Source of the DNA: Streptacidiphilus albus JL83
GTDB taxonomy: Bacteria > Actinomycetota > Actinomycetes > Streptomycetales > Streptomycetaceae
DNA length: 64,000 bases
Assembly (NCBI RefSeq): GCF_000744705.1
Contig: NZ_JQML01000001.1
Span: 9,620,017 to 9,684,016, forward strand
Reading direction: 5' to 3'
Shown here: one piece after another, positions 1 through 8,028 of the stretch
Layout of the letters: every line of letters begins with the position of its first letter
How positions within the stretch are numbered: position 1 is the stretch's first letter
The notes under the pieces: model-generated
What the model was told of the DNA's origin: nothing
Seen by the model: the letters and a program-made list of their open reading frames with translations, nothing else
Database searches by the model: none
Made by a program: the position numbers and the translations under genes

Positions 1-58
1 GGACCGGATCGGGGCAGTCCAGCGCGACCGCCTGCAGCTTTCGAATCACTTTCGACAC
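1..58 (-). CDS. VOC/glyoxalase-family protein, N-terminus only (runs off left edge)
   Basis: Reading the minus strand from a GTG at 58 gives VSKVIRKLQAVALDCPDPV, the hallmark first strand of single-domain VOC (glyoxalase/bleomycin-resistance fold) proteins of actinomycetes, in which IRKLQAV.LDCPDP is very common. A clean GGAGGA lies seven bases upstream of the GTG; a second in-frame GTG at 49 is an alternative start. Everything after residue 19 lies outside the window, so metal ligands and substrate cannot be judged. The gene is transcribed away from the MerR-type gene at 135-1250 on the same strand and could be its downstream neighbour. Confidence 0.6.
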   Translation of the reverse strand, partial: MSKVIRKLQAVALDCPDPV

Positions 59-134
59 CCTTCGTTCCTCCGCCGCCTCCGCGGCGCCTCCGTACGGGAG
101 GGGCCGTACCCGCCGTCGCGGTGGGCATACCGGC

Positions 135-1250
135 TCAGGCCACGAGCAGCCGAAGGCCGAGATCCGCCGTGTCGAGCTCGGCGAGGTCGCGGTTGCGCTC
201 GGCCCACCGGCCGGAGGCCAGGTCCTCGCCGAGGCTGCGCACCGCGCGCTGCTCGACCTCCGGCCCGACCCTGGTCCACACCGACATCGCCCGGCGCACG
301 TGCTCCTGCAGATACGCGCCCGGTCGGCGCCAGTACGCCTCGAACAGGCCGTCGGTGCAGTCCCACGGAACGGGAACCGACTCCGCGCGGGCGCCGATCG
401 CCCCGGCCATCCCGGCCAGCGAGGGAAAGTCCGCCAGGACGCCGGTGAACTCGGGAAGGTAGTCGCGGGTCAGCCAGAACCGGTCCGGCCAGCCGGGCTC
501 GTCGGTGTCGAAGGTGAGCACCACCACACGCCGGGCCACCCGCCGCAGCTCGCGCAGCCCGGCGATCGGATCCTGCCAGTGGTGGACGGTGGAGACGGCC
601 ATCGCGGCGTCGAAGGAACCGTCCGCGAACGGCAGGCTCTCCGCGCCGGCGGCCAGGCACGGCGCCGCGCCGGCGGGTCGCTGCGCCCGCATGACCGCCG
701 AGGGCTCGACCGCGGTCACCTCGCGGTCGAGGGGCTCGTAGGAGCCGGTGCCGGCGCCGACGTTCAGCACCGTCCGGGCGTCCCCGAGCGCGTCCCAGAT
801 CTGCGCGGCGATCCTCGGCTCGGTGCGCCGTGTCGCCGGGTAGGCGCCGCCGATCGCGTCGTAGAGTCGGGCGCCGAGCATCCCCAGCTGCTCCTCCGGT
901 GTCACGGTCTCTCCCTTCGCTCGTGCGTCGAGTTCCCTGTCGATGGCGGAGATCATGGCGTCGGCGCGGTCGCGCCGTTCCAGCAGCAGGCCGCGCAGCC
1001 GGTGCAGGTGCGCGGCCGCGTCGGTGGAGCCCTCGCCGACCAGCTCCGCGACCTCCCGCAGCCCGAACCCCAGTCGGCGGTAGGCGAGTACCTCCCGCAG
1101 CCGCTCCACGTCGGCCGCCGAATAGGCCCGGTACCCGGCCGGGGTCCGCGCCGACGGCCGCACGAGCCCGATCTCGTCGTAGTGGTGCAGCGTGCGGACG
1201 CTCACTCCGCCCAGTTCGGCCACGCGTCCCACGGTCCAGTGCTCTTTCAC
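135..1250 (-). CDS. MerR-family regulator fused to a class I SAM methyltransferase domain
   Basis: The 371-residue protein has two parts. Residues 1-70 form a MerR winged helix (WTVGRVAELGGVSVRTLHHY, then EIGLVRPSARTPAGYRAYS), followed by the usual dimerisation helix to about 115. From about 150 the sequence is a Rossmann methyltransferase: VLNVGAGTGSYEP (motif I), an acidic VEPS motif, LPFADGSFDAAM and VSTVHHWQDP, as in UbiE/SmtA-like enzymes. MerR activators normally carry a short effector domain here. GTG 1250 is chosen because it starts just before the helix-turn-helix; another GTG at 1277 would add nine residues. The methyltransferase half could act as an effector sensor or as an enzyme; which is inference. 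The reading frame is continuous, so this is not a read-through artefact visible at this level. Confidence 0.82.
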   Translation of the reverse strand: MKEHWTVGRVAELGGVSVRTLHHYDEIGLVRPSARTPAGYRAYSAADVERLREVLAYRRLGFGLREVAELVGEGSTDAAAHLHRLRGLLLERRDRADAMISAIDRELDARAKGETVTPEEQLGMLGARLYDAIGGAYPATRRTEPRIAAQIWDALGDARTVLNVGAGTGSYEPLDREVTAVEPSAVMRAQRPAGAAPCLAAGAESLPFADGSFDAAMAVSTVHHWQDPIAGLRELRRVARRVVVLTFDTDEPGWPDRFWLTRDYLPEFTGVLADFPSLAGMAGAIGARAESVPVPWDCTDGLFEAYWRRPGAYLQEHVRRAMSVWTRVGPEVEQRAVRSLGEDLASGRWAERNRDLAELDTADLGLRLLVA

Positions 1251-1383
1251 GCGACCGACTATCCAACCTGACGCCACGTGAGGGTCAAGCGCCCCGCTCC
1301 CGGCGGCTTCGGTGGGGCGTGGCGAACTCCGTCTACGATCGGGGCGACCGGCAATCGGATCGTCACACGGGGGATGTCAACGC

Positions 1384-2499
1384 ATGAGTACGTCGCCAAT
1401 GCCACCTGGAGCGGAGGAGCGGGCCGAGGGATCGTCCGTCCGGATCGGCGCGCTGCTGCCGCTGAGCCGGCCCGGCTGGGTCGAGGCGGGCCGACACCTG
1501 CTCGCCGGGCTCGAACTGGCCGTTCGCGAGGTCAACGCCGCCGGCGGGATCGGCGGCGGAGCACTTGAGCTGGTGGTCCGGGACACCGCGGCCGATCCGC
1601 AGCGGGCCGGGGCGGCGGTGGAGGAACTGGCCCGCCTGGGCGTGGCCGCCCTGGCGGGGGAGTACCACAGCGTCGTCGCCCGCACCGCCGCCGCCCGGGC
1701 CGACGCCCTCGGCCTGCCGTTCCTCTGCTCGTCGGCGGTTCTCGACGCGCTCACCGAACAGCCGACGGACCGGGTCGCGCGGCTGGCCCCGGCGCAGTCC
1801 CACGGCTGGCAGGTCTACGCCGACTTCCTCCTCGGCGCGGGCCACCGTCGGATCGCCGTGGCAGCCGCGTCGAGTGTCTACTGGGCATCCGGGACCGGCA
1901 TCCTGCGGGACCGCCTCGCCGGGCACGGCGGCGCCGTCGTGGAACTCGACGCGGACGCGCTCACCCCCGCGGCCCTGTGCGAGGCACTGGTCGACAGCCG
2001 CGCGACGGCGCTGCTGCTGCTGGTCGGCCACCCGGAGCCGGCGGTGTCGATCGTCACCGCCGTCCGCCGCGACCGGCGCCTGGCCGGGGTCATGCTCGGG
2101 GCTCCGGCCGGGCAGCCGGAGTTCGCCGAGTGGGCGGCGCTGCTGGGCGACGACGGCGCCGGGGTCCCGTTCCTGCGCTACCTGCCCGAGCGCCTCGGCC
2201 CGCTCGGCACCCGGGTCGAGGCGGCGCTCCGCGAGCGGCTGGGCGGAGCGCCCTCCTTCGTCGCCTTCGAGGGTTACGACACGGTGGCCGTCCTGGCCGC
2301 GATGCTGCGCTCCCAGGGCCCGGAGCTGGGACGGACGGCCGAGTCCTGGCCGCGCGTCGACGTCGAGGGCACCCGTGGGCGGATCCGCTTCTCCCGCACG
2401 CCGGGCATCAGCGTCTGGCAGTGGGCCTGGGCGCCGGTCCAGGTCGTCGACCGGGACCCGGCGGCACCCGACCGCTTCCGGGTGCTGCACGTCGGCTGA
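1384..2499 (+). CDS. Periplasmic-binding-protein-like (Leu/Ile/Val type) ligand-binding protein, no signal peptide
   Basis: This 371-residue protein has the type 1 periplasmic-binding fold: VRIGALLPLSRPGW, then LAGLELAVREVNAAGGIGG, the helix and strand that open ABC-type amino-acid receptors of the LivJ/Peripla_BP_6 family, and a late GYDTVAVLAAML helix. It lacks a signal peptide or lipobox, starting MSTSPMPPGAEERAEG, so it is unlikely to be an exported transporter subunit and more likely a cytoplasmic ligand sensor, like the AmiC-type proteins. No permease or ATPase gene is adjacent. The start ATG 1384 lies 37 residues before the second conserved strand; a longer in-frame start at 1312 would add unlikely sequence. 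Confidence 0.72.
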   Translation: MSTSPMPPGAEERAEGSSVRIGALLPLSRPGWVEAGRHLLAGLELAVREVNAAGGIGGGALELVVRDTAADPQRAGAAVEELARLGVAALAGEYHSVVARTAAARADALGLPFLCSSAVLDALTEQPTDRVARLAPAQSHGWQVYADFLLGAGHRRIAVAAASSVYWASGTGILRDRLAGHGGAVVELDADALTPAALCEALVDSRATALLLLVGHPEPAVSIVTAVRRDRRLAGVMLGAPAGQPEFAEWAALLGDDGAGVPFLRYLPERLGPLGTRVEAALRERLGGAPSFVAFEGYDTVAVLAAMLRSQGPELGRTAESWPRVDVEGTRGRIRFSRTPGISVWQWAWAPVQVVDRDPAAPDRFRVLHVG

Positions 2500-2569
2500 G
2501 CGGGCGCTGGGCGCCATCGACGACGGCTCCACGCACGGCGGGTAGGCGCCGCCGGCAGGGCGGGCCCGC

Positions 2570-3109
2570 CTAGCCGGGGCGCCGGGCTAGGAGCTGGAGG
2601 AGCCCGGTGACGGCGACTCCGGCGACGATGAGCCGACGGTCGATCAGGTCCTGGACGTCGGCCAGGGGCAGCCACTCGATGCGGTCCGCCTCGTGGGTGT
2701 CGGTCGGTTCGGCGACCTTGACCCCGTCGCGGGCGAGGAAGACATGGTGCTCGGCGTTGGACATGCCGCCCACGGGCTGGTTGTAGGCCAGCGGCTCCAG
2801 CCGGGCGGGGTCGATCCGGTAGCCGGTCTCCTCCAGGACCTCACGCGCTGCGGCCTCCGCGACCTCCTCGCCGGGCTCGACGATGCCGGCCGGGATCTCC
2901 CAGTTCCAGGTCCGGGTGGTGAACCGGTGCCGCCACATGAGCAGCACCTCGTCGCGGTCGTCGAGGAGCACGACGGAGGCCACCGGGGCCCACTTGACCA
3001 GGTGGTGTTCGTAGCGGGCGAGCCCGGGCGGCTCGACGTCCACGAGGTCGAGCTCGACCCACGGGCTGGTGTAGATGGTGCGGCTGCCGTGCACGGTCCA
3101 CTCGCTCAA
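2570..3109 (-). CDS. NUDIX hydrolase (ADP-ribose pyrophosphatase-like)
   Basis: The Nudix box is complete: GIVEPGEEVAEAAAREVLEE, followed by TGY, matches G-x5-E-x7-REUxEExG. The N-terminal part (WTVHGSRTIYTSPWVELDLVDV) is typical of actinomycete ADP-ribose/nucleoside-diphosphate-sugar pyrophosphatases, and the protein ends with a hydrophobic helix. A TTG at 3109 is preferred as start because AGGGGA lies five bases before it and the family normally begins right at this point; an upstream ATG at 3148 would add 13 residues (MAPCDHC...) with a weaker ribosome site. It is divergent from the small gene at 3240. The substrate is not determinable from sequence alone. Confidence 0.85.
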   Translation of the reverse strand: MSEWTVHGSRTIYTSPWVELDLVDVEPPGLARYEHHLVKWAPVASVVLLDDRDEVLLMWRHRFTTRTWNWEIPAGIVEPGEEVAEAAAREVLEETGYRIDPARLEPLAYNQPVGGMSNAEHHVFLARDGVKVAEPTDTHEADRIEWLPLADVQDLIDRRLIVAGVAVTGLLQLLARRPG

Positions 3110-3239
3110 CTGATTCCCCTGGAGTTCGCAATGGTCGCAAGGTGCCATCCTGCCACCGGCGGGACCAGGTCCCGCACGGCCGCCTCTGCCGGCGGCGCCC
3201 GGGATGCCGAGTCGGCGGCTCCGCCGGATCCTGATCCGT

Positions 3240-3464
3240 ATGGAGATCGCAGACGTGCCCCTCTTCGTCGAGGTGAAGGCCGGCCCGGACAACCGGGTCT
3301 ACGTACTCGTCCTGAACGCGTTTCAGGACCTGGTGCGGGAGCCGGTGCCGGTGGAGACGTCCGTGGACGTGGACGCCCTGGTGGCCGGGTTCGAGATCGA
3401 CCGCGACCGGATGCGCTACACCCCCCGCGCGCGGGAGATCGTGATCAAGCACGACGGCCTGTAG
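3240..3464 (+). CDS. Small hypothetical protein (74 aa)
   Basis: The frame has strong actinomycete codon bias and encodes MEIADVPLFVEVKAGPDNRV..., a small alpha/beta-looking protein ending IVIKHDGL. I do not recognise a family. It is divergent from the NUDIX gene with about 130 bases between the two starts. A longer frame opening at 3204 adds MPSRRLRRILIR, which is arginine-rich and looks like non-coding read-through; neither start has an obvious Shine-Dalgarno sequence, so the start is uncertain. Confidence 0.5.
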   Translation: MEIADVPLFVEVKAGPDNRVYVLVLNAFQDLVREPVPVETSVDVDALVAGFEIDRDRMRYTPRAREIVIKHDGL

Positions 3465-3608
3465 CCGGGGCCCGCCCGGGGCTGCGGGCACCGCGCGGAC
3501 CGGCGCCGGCGGCCCACACGGGCGGTATGGGAGAGCGGGGGAGGGTATGGGGCGGTAGCTGCGGACGGCAACCCGGCGGCTGCCGCCGGGAGGCAGTTGT
3601 GAGTGCTC

Positions 3609-3650
3609 TATAAAGATCACACAGGACCCCGCCAAGTAGCGCGGGGCCTG
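3609..3650 (+). promoter_or_regulatory. Candidate -10 element and 5' leader hairpin of the secreted-protein gene
   Basis: TATAAA at 3609-3614 is an isolated AT-rich hexamer in this GC-rich DNA, 50 bases before the start codon; no good -35 is visible. Directly after the expected start of transcription, 3622-3650 can fold as CAGG(A)CCCCGC / GCGGGGCCTG with one bulged base and a seven-base loop, followed by AGGAG and the ATG at 3665. A hairpin at the very 5' end of the message would stabilise it; a regulatory role is inference. Confidence 0.35.
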
Positions 3651-3664
3651 GTGACAGGAGCAAT

Positions 3665-4453
3665 ATGCGCATGCGTACAGCGGCGTCGGTGATAACCGGC
3701 GCCATGGCCCTCGGAGCGGTCGCGGTTCCGTCCACGGCCTTCGCCGCGACCGCGAAGCCGGTGATCGCCAAGGTGTCCTCCGTCTCCTCGGTCCTCGGCC
3801 TCAGGAGCGCCACCGCCACCTTCGGGGTGACGGTCACCGCCACGGACGCCTCCGGGATCAAGGCGATCTACGCCGTCCCCTACCCGGTGGCGCTCGCCGA
3901 GGAGGCCCACGCGGTCCCCACCGTCGCCGACATCAAGGCCGACGGCAGCGCCGACCTGCTCAGCGCGCGGTCCGGCTCCGCGACCTCGCAGACGGCAGGC
4001 CGGGTGCAGAGCATGAAGGTCCCCACCGCACAGCTGGGCAACAACCTGGCCGGGGCCTGGGCCTTCGCCGTGCTGGTGGTGGCCAAGGACGGCGCCACCA
4101 CCTTCGACGCGGCGGCCGGCACCTTCTACTGGCAGCGTGCCGACGCACTCAGCGCCAAGGTCTCCGCGACCAAGGTGCGCAAGGGCGCCGAGCTGAACGT
4201 CACCGGTCGGCTCAGCCGGGTCAACTGGCCCGCCCAGTCCTACCAGGGCTACGGCCAGCAGTGGGTCCGGCTGGAGTTCCGCAGGAGCGGTAGCAGCACC
4301 TGGACCACGGCCGGCTGGGCCAAGTCCAGCAGCACCGGCGCGCTGAGCGCCAAGGTCAAGGACGGCGCGGCCGGCAGCTGGCGCTTCGCCTTCGGCGGCA
4401 ACGCCGACAGCGGCGCCGTGAACTCCGCGCAGAGCTGGGTCGGTCTGGCGTAG
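3665..4453 (+). CDS. Secreted hypothetical protein with Ig-like domains
   Basis: MRMRTAASVITGAMALGAVAVPSTAFAA is a clear Sec signal peptide (charged start, hydrophobic core, AFA-A cleavage near residue 27), so the mature protein of about 235 residues is exported. The mature part is rich in Ser, Ala, Val and Thr with alternating beta-strand patterns (ATATFGVTVTATDASGIKA; a later ELNVTGRLSR and WVRLEFRRSGSSTWTTAG) that resemble immunoglobulin-like modules found in actinomycete surface proteins. No catalytic motif is visible. AGGAG sits five bases before the ATG; a second ATG two codons on is possible. It converges with the 4535-4879 gene over a strong terminator. Confidence 0.75.
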   Translation: MRMRTAASVITGAMALGAVAVPSTAFAATAKPVIAKVSSVSSVLGLRSATATFGVTVTATDASGIKAIYAVPYPVALAEEAHAVPTVADIKADGSADLLSARSGSATSQTAGRVQSMKVPTAQLGNNLAGAWAFAVLVVAKDGATTFDAAAGTFYWQRADALSAKVSATKVRKGAELNVTGRLSRVNWPAQSYQGYGQQWVRLEFRRSGSSTWTTAGWAKSSSTGALSAKVKDGAAGSWRFAFGGNADSGAVNSAQSWVGLA

Positions 4454-4482
4454 TCCGCGCAGGTCCGCGCAGGCAGCGGAAC

Positions 4483-4517
4483 GACGGCCGACCGCGGTGA
4501 CAGCGCGGTCGGCCGTC
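4483..4517. terminator. Bidirectional hairpin terminator
   Basis: Two perfect 14-base arms (4483-4496 and 4504-4517, GACGGCCGACCGCG and its complement) flank a seven-base loop. It sits between the convergent genes ending at 4453 and 4535, as expected for a shared actinomycete terminator without a U-run. Confidence 0.8.
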
Positions 4518-4534
4518 GGCGGTTCCGAGCCGGG

Positions 4535-4879
4535 TCAGCGGCCCCAGCGGCGCTGTTCCGCCATCCGGTGGCGGATCACCAGCAGGTCCACCACGGCGAC
4601 CACCGCGCACACCGCGCAGACGACGGCCACCCCGATGTTGACCGGTCGGTCCTGCTCCGGCCCCTTCGCCGCGAGCAGGCCGAAGGCGACCGCGCCGAGG
4701 ATCATCAGCGGCGCGTAGACGCCCGCCAGCAGCCGTCGCGCCCGCAGGTCGCTGCGGGCCCAACGCGGCTCGGAGCCGTCGTGGCGCCAGCGACGGGCCG
4801 CGGCCCGGGTCCGCCGGTCCGCAGCGCGCACCTCCCACTGCTGGCGGACGTGGTGCCCATGGCTGTCCTGGTGCGACAT
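4535..4879 (-). CDS. Small membrane protein with two transmembrane segments
   Basis: The 114-residue protein starts MSHQDSHGHHVRQQWEV, has a strongly basic first half (residues 15-50), then two hydrophobic segments at about 52-70 (GVYAPLMILGAVAFGLLAA) and 80-100 (IGVAVVCAVCAVVAVVDLLV), and a short basic tail. By the positive-inside rule both ends are cytoplasmic. Family unknown to me; proteins of this shape are common as conserved hypotheticals in Streptomyces. It converges with the secreted-protein gene upstream on the map. Confidence 0.65.
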   Translation of the reverse strand: MSHQDSHGHHVRQQWEVRAADRRTRAAARRWRHDGSEPRWARSDLRARRLLAGVYAPLMILGAVAFGLLAAKGPEQDRPVNIGVAVVCAVCAVVAVVDLLVIRHRMAEQRRWGR

Positions 4880-5105
4880 GGCCCCGTCTCCCTTCCGGCT
4901 GGACGCGGCCCCTCAACCTCACCCTTACCCGGGCAGGCCCGGCCGACCCCTGGCATCCGCCGCTTCCCGGCCGTGACCGGGATGGCCGACGCCGACAAGA
5001 TCGCGCGGGCCCTTCTGGCGGTGTCCACCACCGCCGCCGCCCGGGCCCGGGCCGATGATGGGAACGCGGTCCCAGCCCCGATCCACAGCCCTGAAAGGTC
5101 CCTCG

Positions 5106-6281
5106 ATGAGCCTGCGACACCTGACGCCCGGCGGACGCGGCTTCCTCATGGTCAACGCGCATCCCGGCGGGGCTGCGGCGAGCGTCGACCGGATGTGGGA
5201 GCAGATCCACGACCGGACGGAGGACGGCAGGCGGCCGGTCGTGCTCGTCGTCGGCTCCAGCGCCGGATACGGGCTGGCCGCCACCCTCGCGGCGGCGCGG
5301 CTCGGCGCACGTGGAATCGGCGTGAGCTTCGAGGCCCCGGAGACGGAGCGGCGGACGGCATCGGCCGGCTGGTACCGCACCGCCCGGACGGCCGAGCTGG
5401 TCGACGACTGGGTGTTCCTGAACGCGGACGCCTTCGGCCCGGGGGCCAAGGCCGACGTGGTGAAGCTGCTCGCGGAGCGCTTCGGGCCGGTCGACTACCT
5501 CGTCTACAGCGTCGCCGCACCGCGCCGCACGGATCCGGCGACGGGCCTGCTGCACCGGTCGGTGATCAAGCCGCTGGGCGAGCCCTACACCGCGAAGACC
5601 CTGGTCTTCGAGGACGAGGTGCCGGTGGTCGGCTCGTCGACGCTCGATCCGGCGGACGAGGCCGAGCGGCACGCGACCGTCCAGGTGATGGGCGGTGCCG
5701 ACTGGCGGCTGTGGGTCGACGCCCTCGACGGGGCCGGGCTGCTGGCGGACGGTTTCACCACCGCCGCGCTGACCTACGTGGGCTCGGAGCTGACGGCCCC
5801 GATCTACCGGGCCGGGACGATCGGCGCGGCGAAGCAGCACCTGGAGCGGACGGCACGGGTACTGGACGAGCATCTGGCGGGCCGGGGGCGGGCGTTCACG
5901 GTGGTGGCCGGCGCGGCGGTGACGCAGGCGTCGACGGCGATCCCCAGCATCGCCCTCTACACCAGCATCCTGCACCGGGTCGCGGGGGAGCAGTTCGAGT
6001 CGACGACGTTGCAGATGACCCGGATGTGGGAGCAACTGACCGGCGTGGCACTGCTGGAGCAGGACGCCGCCGGCCGGGTGCGGCTCGACGAATGGGAGCT
6101 GGAGCCCGACGTCCAGGCGCGCGTCCGCGAGGTGTGGGAGCGGGTCACGGCGGCGACGGTGGCGGAAGAGGCGGACACCGACTGGTTCCTGGCCCAGGTC
6201 GGCCAGATGTACGGATGGCGGGTGCCGGGAGTCGACTACGCGGCGGAGCAGGAGACGACGGTTGCCTGGCCGGCCGACTGA
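5106..6281 (+). CDS. fabV: FabV-type enoyl-[acyl-carrier-protein]/trans-2-enoyl-CoA reductase
   Basis: FabV reduces trans-2-enoyl thioesters with NAD(P)H, the last step of each fatty-acid elongation cycle, and is a triclosan-resistant alternative to FabI. The 391-residue length fits the family. Visible signatures: GFLMVNAHPGG near the start, the nucleotide-binding VVGSSAGYGLA, AGWYRTA, VYSVAAPRR, and the catalytic YRAGTIGAAK, which has the FabV-specific Tyr-x8-Lys spacing inside YVGSELTAPIY. The end (DWFLAQVGQMYGWRVPGVDY) also matches. ATG 5106 is chosen because AAAGG precedes it by eight bases and it fits the family's length; ATG 5055 would add 17 residues. It stands alone, not in a fab operon. 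Confidence 0.9.
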   Translation: MSLRHLTPGGRGFLMVNAHPGGAAASVDRMWEQIHDRTEDGRRPVVLVVGSSAGYGLAATLAAARLGARGIGVSFEAPETERRTASAGWYRTARTAELVDDWVFLNADAFGPGAKADVVKLLAERFGPVDYLVYSVAAPRRTDPATGLLHRSVIKPLGEPYTAKTLVFEDEVPVVGSSTLDPADEAERHATVQVMGGADWRLWVDALDGAGLLADGFTTAALTYVGSELTAPIYRAGTIGAAKQHLERTARVLDEHLAGRGRAFTVVAGAAVTQASTAIPSIALYTSILHRVAGEQFESTTLQMTRMWEQLTGVALLEQDAAGRVRLDEWELEPDVQARVREVWERVTAATVAEEADTDWFLAQVGQMYGWRVPGVDYAAEQETTVAWPAD

Positions 6282-6360
6282 CGGCCCGGCAGCCGACATC
6301 CGGCGCCCGCTCCGCCCGGGCGTGCGCCGGATCGGCTTGCGCAGCGCGTAGGGTGACGGC

Positions 6361-6777
6361 ATGACAACCGTCGACAACGCCCCGGCCGACCTGGACTCCC
6401 TCGGGGCCGGCAAGTACCTGCTGGTCACGACCTTCCGCAAGGACGGCCGGACGGTTCCCACCCCGGTCTGGGTGGTCCGCGACGGCGACGCCCTCGGCGT
6501 CTGGACGGTGGCCGACTCGGGCAAGGTCAAGCGGATCCGCAACCGGGGCGACGTCCTGCTTGCCCCCTGCGACGTGCGCGGCAACCGCCGGGGCGAGGAC
6601 GTCCCCGGCCTCGCGGTGGTGGTCGCGCCCGAGGAGGCCGAGCGCTACCGCGAACTCATCTGCCGCAAGTACGGGTTGATGGGCCGGTTCACCATCCTCG
6701 GCAGCCGGCTGCGCCGGGGCCGCGACGGGACGGTCGGGCTGCGGATCACGCTGGCGGAGCCGACGGCCCGAGCGTAG
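6361..6777 (+). CDS. PPOX-class F420-dependent/flavin-binding protein
   Basis: The 138-residue split-barrel protein contains KYLLVTTFRKDGRTVPTPVW, then GVWTVADSGKVKRIRNRGDV and PGLAVVV, the order seen in pyridoxine-5'-phosphate-oxidase-like F420 or FMN binding proteins (TIGR03666-like group). Such proteins use F420H2 or flavin for low-specificity reductions; the substrate is unknown. It follows FabV by about 80 bases on the same strand and converges with the GNAT gene at 6800. Confidence 0.8.
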   Translation: MTTVDNAPADLDSLGAGKYLLVTTFRKDGRTVPTPVWVVRDGDALGVWTVADSGKVKRIRNRGDVLLAPCDVRGNRRGEDVPGLAVVVAPEEAERYRELICRKYGLMGRFTILGSRLRRGRDGTVGLRITLAEPTARA

Positions 6778-6799
6778 GCGGTCACCGGAGCGGGGGCGG

Positions 6800-7360
6800 T
6801 CAGGCGGTCGCGCCGGGCCCGGTCTCCCGCGCCTTCGCCCAGTCCGTCACCAGCAGGCCGTAGACCACCTCGTCGAGGAACGAGCCGCAGACCCAGGCGG
6901 CGCCGCGCAGCGTGCCCTCGTGGGTGAAGCCGGCGCTCGCGGCCGCCCCCCTCATCCCCTCGTTGTCGGACAGGGTCTCCAGCTGGAGCCGGTTCATCCC
7001 GCGCACGCTGAAGCCGTACTCGCACAGCACCCGCACCAGGTCGGCGCCCAGGCCCTTGCCACGGAAGGACGGCCGGAGGGCCATGCCGAGGTGGGCCGTG
7101 CGGTTGTGGTTGTCGATGCCCCAGAGCAGCGCCGAGCCGGCCAGTTCGCCGCTGTCCAGCATCACCACGGAGAAGGGGACGAACCGTTCGTCGGGCCCGG
7201 AGACGGTGAACGGCGAGTCCGGCGCGCCCGGGGCGACCGGGCGCCAGGGCCTGGAGTCCGTCCGCGATCTGGTCGGGATGTCGTTGTAGAGCTCCTCGTG
7301 CAGGACGGGGACGTCCTCCTCGAAACGCGCCCGCAGCCCGACCTTGGTCCCTCGCAACAT
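6800..7360 (-). CDS. GNAT-family N-acetyltransferase (RimJ/RimL-like)
   Basis: The 186-residue protein has the RimJ/RimL-type GNAT layout: LRARFEEDVPVLHEELYND at the start, GIDNHNRTAHLGMALRPSFRGKGLG (the acetyl-CoA pyrophosphate loop is R-G-K-G-L-G) and NRLQLETLSDNEGMRGAAASAGFTHEG, the conserved asparagine helix and strand. It ends with the LDEVVYGLL pattern typical of alarmone-like ribosomal/small-molecule acetyltransferases. ATG 7360 has AGGAG six bases upstream. Substrate unknown. Confidence 0.82.
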   Translation of the reverse strand: MLRGTKVGLRARFEEDVPVLHEELYNDIPTRSRTDSRPWRPVAPGAPDSPFTVSGPDERFVPFSVVMLDSGELAGSALLWGIDNHNRTAHLGMALRPSFRGKGLGADLVRVLCEYGFSVRGMNRLQLETLSDNEGMRGAAASAGFTHEGTLRGAAWVCGSFLDEVVYGLLVTDWAKARETGPGATA

Positions 7361-7489
7361 CAACCGCTCCTCGTCCGTCCCGCGGTTCCATGATCGGGAA
7401 ATCCGCGCAGGGCAACATCCTGCGGGTGCGGGCCCGCGTGCGCCACTGCTTTTCGGCGGGTCCGCCGACGCCGGGACGCCGGACAGGGC

Positions 7490-7522
7490 GACCTTCTGCA
7501 GAAGGTCAAGGAATGTTAAAAT
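7490..7522 (+). promoter_or_regulatory. 18-bp perfect palindrome with a -10 box, upstream of the DUF1992 gene
   Basis: GACCTTCTGCAGAAGGTC at 7490-7507 is a perfect palindrome. TAAAAT at 7517-7522 fits a -10 hexamer; 17 bases before it, inside the palindrome, lies TTCTGC in the -35 position. A repressor bound there would block the promoter. The regulator is not identifiable; no regulator gene is next to it. Confidence 0.5.
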
Positions 7523-7581
7523 CAACTGCGCAGAGCGGCGACTTGGCGTCTGCACCGCCGTTTCCTCAGGGAGGTCCGTCC

Positions 7582-7983
7582 ATGACCGAGCGCAAGCCGG
7601 CCGGTGTCAGCTTCGAGACCTGGGCCGACAAGCAGTTCCGCGATGCCGAGGCGCGCGGCGAGTTCGAGAGCCTGCCCGGCTTCGGAAAACCGCTCCCCGG
7701 CCTCGACGCCCCCTACGACGACCTGTGGTGGGTCAAGGAGAAGCTGCAGCGCGAGCAACTGTCCTACCTGCCGCCCACGCTGGCGCTGCGCAAGGAGGCC
7801 GAGGACACCCTCGCGGCGGTGGCGAAGGCCAGGTCGGAGCGGGAGGTCCGGCAGTTGCTGGAGGACCTCAACGAGAAGATCCGGGAGTGCCTGCGCCGTC
7901 CCGCCGAGGGCCCGCCGCTCCGGCTGGCGCCCTTCGACGTGGACCGGGCCGTCCGCGACTGGCGGGCGGGGCAGGACCGCTGA
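7582..7983 (+). CDS. DUF1992 (DnaJ-homologue subfamily C member 28 conserved domain) protein
   Basis: The protein (133 aa) carries the DUF1992 signature: ADKQFRDAEARGEFESLPGFGKPL, here seen as RDAEARGEF and LPGFGKPLP, then YDDLWWVKEKLQREQLSYLPP, LALRKEAE, and REVRQLLEDLNEKIREC. In eukaryotes the domain is the conserved half of DNAJC28; in bacteria it stands alone and its role is not known. GGGAGG lies eight bases before the ATG. Upstream is an 18-bp palindrome overlapping the likely promoter. Confidence 0.85.
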   Translation: MTERKPAGVSFETWADKQFRDAEARGEFESLPGFGKPLPGLDAPYDDLWWVKEKLQREQLSYLPPTLALRKEAEDTLAAVAKARSEREVRQLLEDLNEKIRECLRRPAEGPPLRLAPFDVDRAVRDWRAGQDR

Positions 7984-8028
7984 GCGCGGCCCGCCCCGCC
8001 CGCCGGACACGACCGGCAGTCGGCCGGG

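Noticed and set aside
5055-5105. Longer N-terminus for FabV
   Set aside because: The additional 17 residues do not match FabV, and the ATG at 5106 has the better ribosome site and length.
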